Positions 37,801 to 43,109 of a stretch of 64,000 nt of DNA are shown here, piece after piece (the first letter of the stretch is position 1; each line of letters begins with the position of its first letter). The notes beneath the pieces are model-generated. The model ran no database searches and had not been told where the DNA came from. It saw only the letters and a list, made by a program, of their open reading frames with translations. The position numbers and the translations under genes are program-made. Origin of the DNA: Diplosphaera chodatii (lineage: Eukaryota > Chlorophyta > Trebouxiophyceae > Prasiolales > Stichococcaceae); the NCBI GenBank assembly GCA_032358165.1, contig JAALGY010000012.1, positions 310,001 to 374,000 of the forward strand. Direction: 5' to 3'.

Positions 37801-39105
37801 GAGAAGACACACTCTTGCATTATTGCGGATCATGCAGTGCACTGCCGCCGGACGCACAGTTGACGCGTGCAGAGACGATTGGTTCACCCGATTCCAAGCA
37901 CTTCTGCGAGACATTCGTCGTACATGCTTGCTGCAAACTCTGTTTGAACGTATAACTCAACGTCAGTCGAGTGCGTGACGCATCACATCTACCTTCTGAC
38001 TGCGAAAAATGAATTGCATAAATATATGAATGCAGGCGATCATATTACATATAAGAGGATATACTCCATCCTGGGCGTACACCTGCTTAGCCGTGAGGAA
38101 GCCTGTAGGTTGTAGTATGTGCTTGCAAACGAAAAAGCAGCCCTCTGCCAGGCTCACTCACTGTCAGGGACTCCCCTTTTGGGCACACTGAAGCGAACAA
38201 CTCATGTTTCCAGCGTGAACATCGTGAGGGACGCGGTCTCGCTCGTCCCTGACGGTGGCAGAGGTTGCAGATCTAGTTCCGTAGAAAATTGACCCACTCC
38301 AACCTATGCATGTGGACCGGCAATCTGCCCTTCAATGTTCATTTGTGGATAGGTGTTAATCGTCATACGCAATACGCAAAACAGTGTTCCGGTCAGAGGC
38401 TTTAATTGCGACTTCCCGTGCAAACTCATATCTCATAGAAATGTGCATCGATCATTGCAATCCTCGAACTTCGTGCTTGCCACCGACACTGATTGCATGC
38501 TGGTGGTGGGCCACTTTGGCATTGCCACAGGCTCTGGCGGAAGCTCCCAGAGCAACATGCACAACACGGTCGTGTCCAAAACCGTTCACACCTCGCCGAC
38601 ACAGAAGTGGTTATATATTTTGTGGGCTGGAACGTTCCACTCAACCCGGTTGGAAGGACACCCCTCCAACTCTGCACACTGAACTAACAAATCCGCAGAT
38701 GGGCTGCCAGTTACCTGGCATGAGGATTTAGGGTTTAGGCATCTCATCCTGCTGAGTCCGCCACTGTGGTCATGATGCTGGCTTTCATTCCATTCCTGGT
38801 GATTTTGCAAGAAGTAAGGGCGCCTCAGAATGTAATGCAGGTTATGGCTTGAGGGAGCACGCTGGGACGACAAAACAGGACAACTTCAGGATCCACATGC
38901 AAAACAGCTACTTTGTGCTCTGCCAGTAATGCTTGTGCGAGCAGTTTTGGCTGATCCATCGGAAGTTAGAGATGTGTACGTGTGTCCGGTCTATGCTACG
39001 GAAGCCCGCTTTAGGCAAGAGGTATTCGTGGCGCAACTTCGCACGACACAGCCATGGGTCAAGTGGACGCTAGCAGGCGCTGCGCTGTTGCTGGATGTTG
39101 CTTGA
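1852..39105 (+). CDS. axonemal outer-arm dynein heavy chain, beta-like (multi-exon gene)
   Basis: This is one intron-rich gene for a giant AAA+ motor that slides axonemal microtubules in cilia. Exons in correct family order cover the tail, linker, four P-loop AAA modules, stalk, AAA5, AAA6 and the C-terminal domain. P-loops read GPAGTGKTET (AAA1), GPAGCGKSS (AAA2), GGSGVGKTT (AAA3) and GVGGSGKQS (AAA4). Class assignment rests on CMNPT..GS..(L)TPRMQRHF after AAA3 and a C-terminus ending CPVY...[11 protein letters not shown], both typical of beta outer-arm chains (ODA4, DNAH9/11/17) rather than gamma (DNAH5/8). Most introns are GT-AG and 70-300 bases, with some over 1 kb. The stop is TGA at 39103-39105. 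The 5' end is uncertain: 1852 is the first plausible ATG (M-ESGGDV), but its exon does not join in phase to the next recognised exon; 2144 is an alternative. An apparent frameshift lies in AAA1. Confidence 0.93.
2137..3502 (+). CDS. dynein exons: N-terminal end of the tail
   Basis: Recognised exons: about 2137-2198 ([17 protein letters not shown]), 2537-2696 (ending [11 protein letters not shown] before GTGAGT), about 3132-3214 ([17 protein letters not shown]) and 3351-3502 (ending MLPAFNR before GTGAGT). They match the start of the outer-arm tail: a FL.DP.V.LL strand, a VLLPVM segment, then W..Q(V/I)..VL. Splice donors and acceptors fit, but the match is to family pattern rather than to long identity. 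Together they form the base of the tail that docks the heavy chain on the doublet and binds intermediate chains. Confidence 0.7.
3503..6185 (+). other. dynein intron(s) with unresolved tail exons
   Basis: No exon here is certain. The open stretch 5406-5684, ending at a GTGAGC donor, and 5964-6067 ([21 protein letters not shown]) have the helical composition of the dynein tail and could be exons. The remainder, including 3503-5400, shows only short overlapping ORFs on both strands. Confidence 0.4.
6186..10252 (+). CDS. dynein exons: DHC_N1 tail domain
   Basis: Exons: about 6186-6325 (ends [10 protein letters not shown]), 6429-6620 ([15 protein letters not shown]), 6713-6838 ([15 protein letters not shown]), 7847-8024 ([16 protein letters not shown]), 8214-8339 ([13 protein letters not shown]), 9292-9459 ([17 protein letters not shown]), 9584-9817 ([18 protein letters not shown]) and 10000-10252 ([17 protein letters not shown]). 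Each matches a consecutive block of the DHC_N1 (Pfam dynein heavy chain N-terminal region 1) pattern: IE.GG, F..R..DLD.R, LL..FG..L.R, NF...L...REV.YL, W...PL..RKD.K and W..Y..Y.D..V.DGL. The ORF at 7360-7842 may supply another exon. Phases agree across 6620/6713 and 8024/8214. The introns at 6326 and 8025 look like GC-AG. Confidence 0.85.
10253..12285 (+). other. dynein region with low-confidence exons
   Basis: Continuity of the tail requires exons here. Candidates are about 10600-10720 ([18 protein letters not shown]), 11827-11925 ([19 protein letters not shown], ending before GTGATT) and about 12103-12180 ([14 protein letters not shown], resembling the W..LL helix). The family is weakly conserved here, so boundaries cannot be fixed by eye. 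The rest is intron. Confidence 0.4.
12286..15691 (+). CDS. dynein exons: linker (DHC_N2)
   Basis: The linker is the lever that swings during the power stroke. Exons: 12286-12434, about 12590-12748, 12849-13030 ([20 protein letters not shown]), 13110-13212 ([16 protein letters not shown]), about 13627-13769 ([20 protein letters not shown]), 13846-13950, 14027-14118 ([21 protein letters not shown]), 14230-14329 ([15 protein letters not shown]), 14383-14538, 14614-14720 ([19 protein letters not shown]), 14820-14979 ([13 protein letters not shown]...VEIWL), 15080-15277, 15352-15525 (LDVHARDIV) and about 15599-15691 (FQWQSQLRY). Order and motifs (R...FPRFYF, H.RD, F.WQSQLRY) are diagnostic. Codons split correctly at 14118/14230 and 14720/14820. 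The intron after 15277 starts with GC. Confidence 0.93.
15792..18069 (+). CDS. dynein exons: AAA1, the main ATPase site, with apparent frameshift
   Basis: Exons: 15792-15942 ([20 protein letters not shown]), 16018-16218 (P-loop end, [19 protein letters not shown], then Walker B CFDEFNR), 16311-16451 ([19 protein letters not shown]), 16529-16618 ([19 protein letters not shown]), 16697-16849 ([20 protein letters not shown]) and 17926-18069 ([14 protein letters not shown]). An intron at 15943-16017 splits the Gly codon of the Walker A loop. All catalytic motifs of AAA1 are visible. After FNR (16176) the reading frame runs to a stop, while the expected [13 protein letters not shown] continues one frame over. 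This means two missing bases or one extra base at about 16177-16180. Confidence 0.95.
18171..19215 (+). CDS. dynein exons: AAA2
   Basis: Exons: 18171-18377 ([17 protein letters not shown]), 18465-18635 ([19 protein letters not shown] and Walker [10 protein letters not shown]), 18780-18947 ([32 protein letters not shown]) and 19024-19215. Intron phases are all 0 and exon lengths are multiples of three. The Walker A and DGDID Walker B are intact. AAA2 normally holds a structural nucleotide. Exon 19024-19215 ([20 protein letters not shown]) leads towards AAA3. An ORF at 19426-19500 might be a further exon but is not recognised. Confidence 0.94.
19770..21125 (+). CDS. dynein exons: AAA3, with beta-class signature
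   Basis: Exons: 19770-19874 ([15 protein letters not shown]), 19990-20060 ([17 protein letters not shown]), 20148-20340 ([16 protein letters not shown], ends in the P-loop), 20458-20601 ([12 protein letters not shown]), 20717-20877 ([20 protein letters not shown]) and 21001-21125 ([17 protein letters not shown], then [12 protein letters not shown]). The P-loop GGSGVGKT is divided by the 20341-20457 intron. Walker B FIDDINMP is intact. The CMNPT..GS..(I/L).PR.QRHF block is what separates beta/alpha outer-arm chains from DNAH5/8-type chains. All junction phases check. Confidence 0.95.
21247..24297 (+). CDS. dynein exons: AAA4
   Basis: Exons: 21247-21437 ([16 protein letters not shown]; the Arg codon is completed across the intron from 21125), about 22619-22775 ([20 protein letters not shown]), about 22899-23060 (MNLVLFDQ), 23145-23245 ([13 protein letters not shown]), 23351-23453 ([20 protein letters not shown]), 23540-23658 ([20 protein letters not shown]), 23760-23858 ([18 protein letters not shown]), 23965-24093 ([20 protein letters not shown]) and 24175-24297. 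The P-loop GVGGSGKQS and Walker B-like FLLTDSHL are intact. The interval 21438-22618 holds no recognised exon. Confidence 0.93.
24406..27026 (+). CDS. dynein exons: stalk coiled coils and microtubule-binding domain
   Basis: Exons: 24406-24583 ([20 protein letters not shown], start of CC1), about 24622-24814 ([18 protein letters not shown], coiled coil), 24958-25139 ([20 protein letters not shown]), 25257-25562 ([22 protein letters not shown]...[18 protein letters not shown]), 25770-25911 ([22 protein letters not shown]2) and 26904-27026 ([17 protein letters not shown]). The antiparallel coiled coil carries the small microtubule-binding tip. Between CVEK (25363) and VEKDYLENP (25440) lie about 25 extra in-frame residues, which are either exonic or an unusual intron. 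The long interval 25912-26903 has no recognised exon. Confidence 0.92.
27141..29745 (+). CDS. dynein exons: AAA5
   Basis: Exons: 27141-27319 ([20 protein letters not shown]), about 27700-27869 ([26 protein letters not shown]), 27968-28131 ([20 protein letters not shown]...[14 protein letters not shown]), 28229-28346 ([15 protein letters not shown]...[10 protein letters not shown]), 29436-29561 ([20 protein letters not shown]) and 29644-29745 ([17 protein letters not shown]). Together they match the conserved stretch NARRWPL.IDPQ, P.L.EN..E.LDP.L, FR.Y..T.L.NPH and ERPDLE.....L. NFR|LY is joined across a GC-AG intron (28132-28228) whose phase excludes the GT alternatives I could find. Confidence 0.94.
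29899..32508 (+). CDS. dynein exons: AAA6
   Basis: Exons: 29899-about 30008 ([20 protein letters not shown]), 30148-30260, 31104-31295 ([20 protein letters not shown]), about 31440-31528 ([11 protein letters not shown]), 31695-31849 ([20 protein letters not shown]), 32002-32136 ([20 protein letters not shown], ending VSLGQ) and 32354-32508 ([27 protein letters not shown]). The Y.PVA.RSSILF, LRPDR..PA, TP..F.LSPG.D and G.WVLLQN.HL motifs are diagnostic of the last AAA module. The DFR codon at 32508 is completed at 32601. The interval 30261-31103 shows no recognised exon. Confidence 0.93.
32601..36930 (+). CDS. dynein exons: C-terminal domain, main part
   Basis: Exons: 32601-32706 ([17 protein letters not shown]), 32800-32962 ([17 protein letters not shown]), 33034-33125 ([16 protein letters not shown]), 33214-33396 ([20 protein letters not shown]), 34411-34501 ([15 protein letters not shown]), 34750-34860 ([16 protein letters not shown]), 36118-36231 ([20 protein letters not shown]), 36538-36650 ([20 protein letters not shown]) and 36730-36930 ([20 protein letters not shown], ending DGVFVHG). 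Motifs K.TNEPP.GL., ERRKFG..GWN..Y.FN.GDL, YGG.V.DDWDRR and P...WLPGF..PQ..LTA..Q..AR are all recognisable. Phases check at 32508/32601, 32962/33034 and 36650/36730. The interval 34861-36117 is intron with nothing recognised. Confidence 0.93.
38222..38441 (+). repeat. S repeat, old diverged copy (S0) in dynein intron
   Basis: Blocks TCTAGTTCCGT, CGGCAATCTGCCCT, ACGCAATAC and TTCCGGTCA occur here in the same order and spacing as in the nearly identical S copies at 50.9-58.9 kb, with many substitutions between. The B-box core has decayed. It is therefore an older insertion of the same ~235 bp family, and it lies in + orientation inside the last dynein intron. Confidence 0.75.
38484..38785 (-). 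mobile_element. family A LINE, old 3'-end fragment (A-0)
   Basis: On the minus strand this matches the 3' end of the family A LINE copies at 39.2, 42.8, 45.8, 48.2 and 61.3 kb: the word GCCACAGGCTCTGGCGGAAG, AGCAACATGCACAAC and CACCCCTCCAACTCTGCACA appear in order. It has accumulated indels (an extra ~35 bases near 38610) and substitutions. It is 5' truncated at about 38785 and sits in the last dynein intron in antisense orientation to the gene. Confidence 0.8.
38890..39105 (+). CDS. dynein last exon: C-terminus and stop
   Basis: The exon opens after CTTCAG and encodes [20 protein letters not shown], then [13 protein letters not shown], then the terminal [16 protein letters not shown] before TGA at 39103. 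The LPVM(L/I), Y.CPVY and W.LAG.ALLL motifs identify the dynein C-terminus, and their form agrees with the beta outer-arm class. The next feature, a (GTTT)n tract, starts only 17 bases after the stop, so no native 3' UTR or polyadenylation signal is visible. Confidence 0.95.
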   Translation, partial: DPHAKQLLCALPVMLVRAVLADPSEVRDVYVCPVYATEARFRQEVFVAQLRTTQPWVKWTLAGAALLLDVA

Positions 39106-39121
39106 TAAGCCAGGTCGCTTA

Positions 39122-39208
39122 AATTTTTGTTTGTTTGTTTGTTTCTTCGTTTGTTTGTTTGTTTGTTTGTTTGTTTGTTTGTTTGTTTGTTTGTTTGTTT
39201 GTTTGTTT
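39122..39208 (-). repeat. (GTTT)n tract: tail of the minus-strand LINE A-1
   Basis: About twenty GTTT units with one interruption (CTTC at 39145). Read on the minus strand it is an (AAAC)n tail directly following the 3' end of LINE A-1, as expected of a target-primed insertion. It lies in what should be the dynein 3' UTR. Confidence 0.85.
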
Positions 39209-39709
39209 GACATTGACATTGATTACATAGTGGTGGTGGGCCATTTTGGCCTAGCCACAGGCTCTGGCGGAATAACCCAGAGCAACATGCACAACGAGTC
39301 GTGTCCGAAACCGTTCACTCCCCTCTGACAGAATGGTTCCACTCAATCCCGGTTGGATGTACACCCCTCCAACTCTGCACAATGATTCTGACAACCCCGC
39401 AAAAAGGCTGCCAGTTGCCCGGCATCCTGCTGCATAAAGTCCGCCACTGTAGTGATGTCGCTGTCCTGAAACAGCTCAGAATGCTGCACCCTCTGATCTT
39501 CTAGAGCTGGACACCCCCAGACCATATGCGCCTCATCATCCACCACGCCGCAGCTACACCGCTCCGCTGACATAGCCGCTCTGCCCGCGGCAGACGCTGC
39601 CACCTCCCTGTTTCCACCCCCAGCATGTGACTGCCCATCCGAAACTGTGCTAACCGCCGAAGACCGGTGTTGGAGGCGACTGCCTGCAAGTAGCCGGCCA
39701 ACTGGTAGT
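39209..39709 (-). mobile_element. family A LINE A-1, 3' segment
   Basis: Minus-strand 3' end of a family A LINE. The ORF end (stop at 39343) encodes the zinc motif C.C...DDEAHMVWGC followed by QRVQHSELFQDSDITTVADF and ends CTSNRD. Then come ~130 bases of 3' UTR and a CAATGT-type 3' terminus. At 39709 similarity to the sense copies (45500 region) stops abruptly and the element continues in inverted orientation from 39712. Confidence 0.88.
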
Positions 39710-39711
39710 AC

Positions 39712-41298
39712 TGGACCGCCGCCGCTCAACAGCCGCTCCCACGTCGCCAGCGCCGCCGCCATCAGCAGCAGCAACCGCAGCAGCCCACGCCCCAGCAGCC
39801 CCTGCGCCTCGGCGCAGCGCAGCTGGAAGTGTGGCAGCAGCGCCTGCAGCAGCCTGATGCGGCAGCCCAACTGATCGACATTGCAGCGGCAGCAGACGCC
39901 GCCCAGGTACCCGATGACATGCATGCTGTGGGCATGCAGTTCGATCAGTTCATTGAGACCACGCAGGCTGAGGTGGCTGCAACAGCGCCGGCCGCCAAGG
40001 GGCGGCGGCTGGACCGCAACGCTGTGCCTCGCTGGTGGGATGCTAACCTGGCCCGCGGACGCCGCGCAGCGCGGCAAGCCGCGCGGCGCGACTGGCAGTC
40101 ACCGGCTGCTCACGCGCTCCGCCAGCAGTACCAGCACCTGCTACGCCGCACCCAGCGCCAGTGGACCCGCAGTCAGGCTCTCGCCCTCACTGAACTGGCT
40201 CGATCAACGAACTCCAAAAAGTTCTGGCAAAAGTTCAACCCGCTAAGAAGCTGTCGTGTCCCCTAGCAGATGATGTGATGCTTGACTCCTTCCGGAAACT
40301 GCTGGATGCCCCCACAGCTTCATCAAGCACTGCAGGTACCTCGGGTAGTGGTGCTGCGCCACCTTTTGCCGACGGGAGCGAGCTCAAGTCGCCCTTCACA
40401 GCCGGCGCCGTGCAACAGGCTATAGGAGCCCTGCGCGGGGGCGAAGCAACGGTGGGCCTGCTCAAATTGGATGCTTTATCTGTTGCAGCGGCGCAGCTTG
40501 CACCTTGTGTTGCATCTGTTGTTAACGCCTGTCAAAGGGTGGCAGCGTTGCCAAGGGGCTGGGCTCTGTGCGGCATCACGCCGATTCATAGGGGGGGCGA
40601 CACATCCGATCGGGGTAATTACCGTGGCATTGATGTTGGCTCGTCATTGGCAAAGCTGTATGCTTGCATGCTTAACGAAAGCTTATGAGGTGGACCGAGC
40701 AGCACCAGCTGCGCGCACGCGGACAGGCGGGCTTCCGCAAGGACCACCGCACCACCGATCAAACCTTCGTCGTTCGCACCCTCATCGAGAAGGCCAAGGC
40801 AGATAAGCAGCCTCTGTACTCTTGCTTTGTTGATTTCAAGAAAGCATACGACACTGTACCTCGTGATTTGCTTGGGAGAAGCTGCAGCGGATTGGGGTGC
40901 ATGGGGAGTTTCTGAGGGGCGTGCAGGCACTGTATGCTGATGTGCCCATGGCATTGCAGTTTGAGGGGGGAATGTCCGACACGTTTCAGAGCACTTTGGG
41001 CGTTAAGCAGGGATGTCCACTATCTCCAACCCTGTTTGGGATTTACATTGACTATTTCCAAGCGGAGCTGGAGGCCACCGGCGCGGACCTGGACCTGCCC
41101 ACCCTGTGTGGTGTGCAGGCACCTCTTCTATGCAGATGATCTGGACCTGGTGTCCACATCCGTACGCGGCCTGCAGGCGCAGCTTGACCTGCTGGAGTTG
41201 TACTGCAAGCGGTGGCGCCTCACCGTCAACGTGAAGAAGACTAAGGTCGTGGTGTACCCAGCCCAGGCTGCGGCACCACCGGTTCTCACCTACAAGCA
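39712..41298 (+). pseudogene. family A LINE A-1, inverted 5' segment with broken reverse transcriptase
   Basis: + strand RT region aligned with copy A-2b (43208-44810). It encodes the coiled Gln/Ala-rich lead-in, RARGQAGFRKDHRTTDQTFV, motif A (YSCFVDFKKAYDTVP), motif B (GVKQGCPLSPTLFGIYID) and motif C (LFYADDLDL). Frame changes at about 40236, 40680, 40873 and 41120 make it non-functional. Motif A-C order is that of APE-type LINE RTs. With 39209-39709 it forms one inverted insertion. The right end at 41298 abuts the 92 bp minisatellite. Confidence 0.88.
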
Positions 41299-41411
41299 TA
41301 CATGCACCCTCACACCTCACCTATCAGCACCCGCCTTCGTCCTCACCTTCACTTTCGGTCCCATCCTGGACTCCCACCGCCGCTCACCCTCACCTACACC
41401 CTCACACCTCA
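41299..41411 (+). repeat. 92 bp minisatellite, about one unit
   Basis: CTCACACCTCACC, CAGCACCCGCC, TTTCGGTCCCATCCTGGACT and CCCACCGCCGCTCACC blocks match the 92 bp repeat unit seen in arrays at 62.1 and 63.3 kb, + orientation here. Confidence 0.8.
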
Positions 41412-41713
41412 CCGCGTTGTTGGCGTCGCTGATCTCGCGCTTCTTAGCCTTTGCAGCCCGTTTGCATCCATGCAGCTTAGACTTCCTCATCGGGACTATT
41501 GCCTTGCGCTGGTCTCATGGGCCCTGCATTCCCTTGCGGTTTCAGTGTCCTCCATCTGCACAGTTCGACACTTGATGTGTGACATGACATTCTTTCGCCG
41601 CCCTCACGTTCACACGTGAGACGCCGCATTGTGCCGCAGAGCCTTGTTCTTGAGCGTGGTTCTGGTCTGGACGCCCTTTGTAAAAAACAAACAAACAAAC
41701 AAACAAACAAACA
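41411..41713 (+). mobile_element. family B LINE 3' end with (AAAC)n tail
   Basis: A 3'-terminal fragment from GCGTTGTTGGCG through TCATCGGGACTATTGCC to GGTCTGGACGCCCTTTGT and then an A-rich run with about seven AAAC units. The same 3' end closes the B copies at 54.1 and 59.1 kb. Any small ORF in it (41302-41619) is only an incidental reading frame. Confidence 0.8.
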
Positions 41714-41930
41714 CACCTCACCTGCCAGCACCCGCCGTCGCCTTCGCCTTCACTTTCGGTCCCATCTTGGACTCCCACCGCCGCTCACCATCACCTACAC
41801 CCTCGCACCTCACCTGCCAGCACCCGCCGTCGCCTTCACCATCACCCTCAGTCCCATCCTGGACTCCCACCACCACTCACCCTCACCTATACACCCGTAC
41901 CTCGCCTGCCCAGTCAGCACTGGACCAAGA
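41714..41930 (+). repeat. 92 bp minisatellite, about two units
   Basis: Two units of the 92 bp repeat follow the (AAAC)n tail, then a CACCTATACACCCGTACCTC segment that also ends the array at 62.46 kb. Confidence 0.8.
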
Positions 41931-41952
41931 TCAAGAACAAGATTTCGACATA

Positions 41953-42172
41953 TTTCGAACAGAACGTTTTGATGACATACTCAGCCGCCCTCACGTTCAC
42001 ACGTGAGACGCCGCATTGTGCCGCAGTTTGTTTGTTTGTTTGTTTGATTGATTTTTACAAAGGGCGTCCAGACCAGAACCAAGCTCAAGAACAAGGCTCT
42101 GCGGCACAATGCGGCTTCTCACGTGTGAACGTGAGGGCGGCTGAGTATGTCATCAAAACGTTCTGTTCGAAA
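41953..42172. repeat. inverted repeat of element C 3' ends
   Basis: Arms 41953-42026 and 42099-42172 are near-perfect reverse complements, about 74 bases each, separated by a spacer containing a (GTTT)5 tract and the last ~50 bases of element C. The left arm is a + strand element C end cut just before its last part. The right arm belongs to the minus-strand element C that follows. Confidence 0.8.
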
Positions 42173-42776
42173 TATGTCGATGGAGGACACTGAAACCACA
42201 AGGGAATGCAGGGCCCATGAGACCAGCGAAAGGCAATAGTCCCGATGAGGAAGGCTACCTAATGGTCGTACGAGTGCGGGGACCTAGCGGCGGCGGCAGC
42301 AATGCCACGCACTCACGGCTAAGTCGCACCGCTGCGTGTCTATCACCCTAAAAAAGTCGTAACGCCTGTCTGTCCACGTGCCACGGCACCCGCGGGTAAA
42401 CCCAGAGAAACCCCGCGCAGACATGCAGGGACCGGTTGCGTACAAGTACGCCGAGCTCTGGGCCCGCTGGGACCGGATGCGCCGCGAGGCGCCCTGCATG
42501 CTGGTGAAAGCAACCAAACCCAAAGTAGACCGAGGGCTGGCGCTGGCAAACAACAGAGGGCTGGCGGCTGACGCCGCAAGCTGTCCGATATGCACAACAC
42601 CGGGCACCAAGGTCTTCTGCGACAGGTGCTCCCATCCGCGCGGGCTCCGCGGGTGGCCGCTGCTAGGTGTTGTCATGCTACTAAAGTCTTGGTCTCGCTC
42701 TCGCTCTTGCTCTGGATCTTGGTCCAGTGCTGACTGGGCAGGCGAGGTACGGGTGTATAGGTGAGGGTGAGTTGAC
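42027..42776 (-). mobile_element. element C, minus-strand long copy
   Basis: Read on the minus strand, a stretch starting in a minisatellite remnant, passing CAGGGCGCCTCGCGGCG, TACGCAACCGGTCCCTGCAT and GGGACTATTGCC, and ending in TTTGTAAAAA plus an (AAAC)n tail (42027-42060 as GTTT). It is the longest version together with 62501-63195. No ORF on the element's own strand is convincing. A + strand ORF (42426-42764) is listed separately. Confidence 0.75.
42378..42764 (+). CDS. ORF with a C4 zinc-like motif, antisense to element C
   Basis: 128 codons, open on the strand opposite to the (AAAC)n tail. The centre reads YKYAELWARWDRMRREAPCM and then CPICTTPGTKVFCDRC, a C-x2-C-x9-C-x2-C arrangement like a small zinc ribbon. 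The equivalent at 62559-62801 is frame-shifted after the first part. I do not recognise a family. It may be chance coding in GC-rich DNA or a relic of a host or gag-like gene. Confidence 0.3.
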   Translation: MPRHPRVNPEKPRADMQGPVAYKYAELWARWDRMRREAPCMLVKATKPKVDRGLALANNRGLAADAASCPICTTPGTKVFCDRCSHPRGLRGWPLLGVVMLLKSWSRSRSCSGSWSSADWAGEVRVYR

Positions 42777-43105
42777 ATTTGACATTGATTTGACATACTC
42801 GTAGTGGGCCATTTTGGCCTAGCCACAGGCTCTGGCGGAAGAACCCAGAGCAACGTGCACAACGAGTCGTGTCCGAAACCGTTCACTCCCCGCTGACAGA
42901 ATGGTTCCACTCGATCCCGGTTGGATGTACACCCCTCCAACTCTGCACAATGATCATGACAAACCCGCAAAAAGGCTGCCAGTTGCCCGGCATCCTGCTG
43001 CATAAAGTCCGCCACTGTGGTGATGTCGCTGTCCTGAAACAGCTCAGAATGCTGCACCCTCTGATCTACTAGAGCTGGACACCCCCAGACCATATGTGCC
43101 TCATC
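42777..43105 (-). mobile_element. family A LINE, 3'-end fragment (A-2a)
   Basis: 329 bases, minus strand: CAATGT-type terminus at the left (TTGACATTTGACATTG on the + strand), 3' UTR, then the last ~65 codons of the ORF (VQHSELFQDSDITTVADFMQ). It is 5' truncated in the DDEAHMVWGC motif. It meets the plus-strand copy A-2b head to head at 43105/43106. Confidence 0.87.
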
Positions 43106-43109
43106 ATAT

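Larger units (their letters stand above)
36931..38889 (+). other. last dynein intron(s), invaded by old repeats
   Basis: Between DGVFVHG (36930) and the last exon the family normally has a short block containing G(L/V)(F/Y).(E/D)GA.W(D/N). I could not find it in any frame. Short ORFs at 36943-37233 and 37337-37597 are not dynein-like. The right part holds a diverged S repeat and a diverged family A LINE end, listed separately. Either the missing exon is too diverged for me to see, or it was lost when the repeats inserted. Confidence 0.5.

Noticed and set aside
39122..39208. Regular short repeats suggesting a CRISPR-like array
   Set aside because: Simple tetranucleotide runs and a spacerless 92 bp tandem repeat in a eukaryotic genome; no unique spacers, no cas genes.
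39343..40077. 244-codon minus-strand ORF read as one protein
   Set aside because: Only the part left of 39709 is a real LINE C-terminus. The rest is the antisense of the inverted RT segment, joined by chance at the inversion point.
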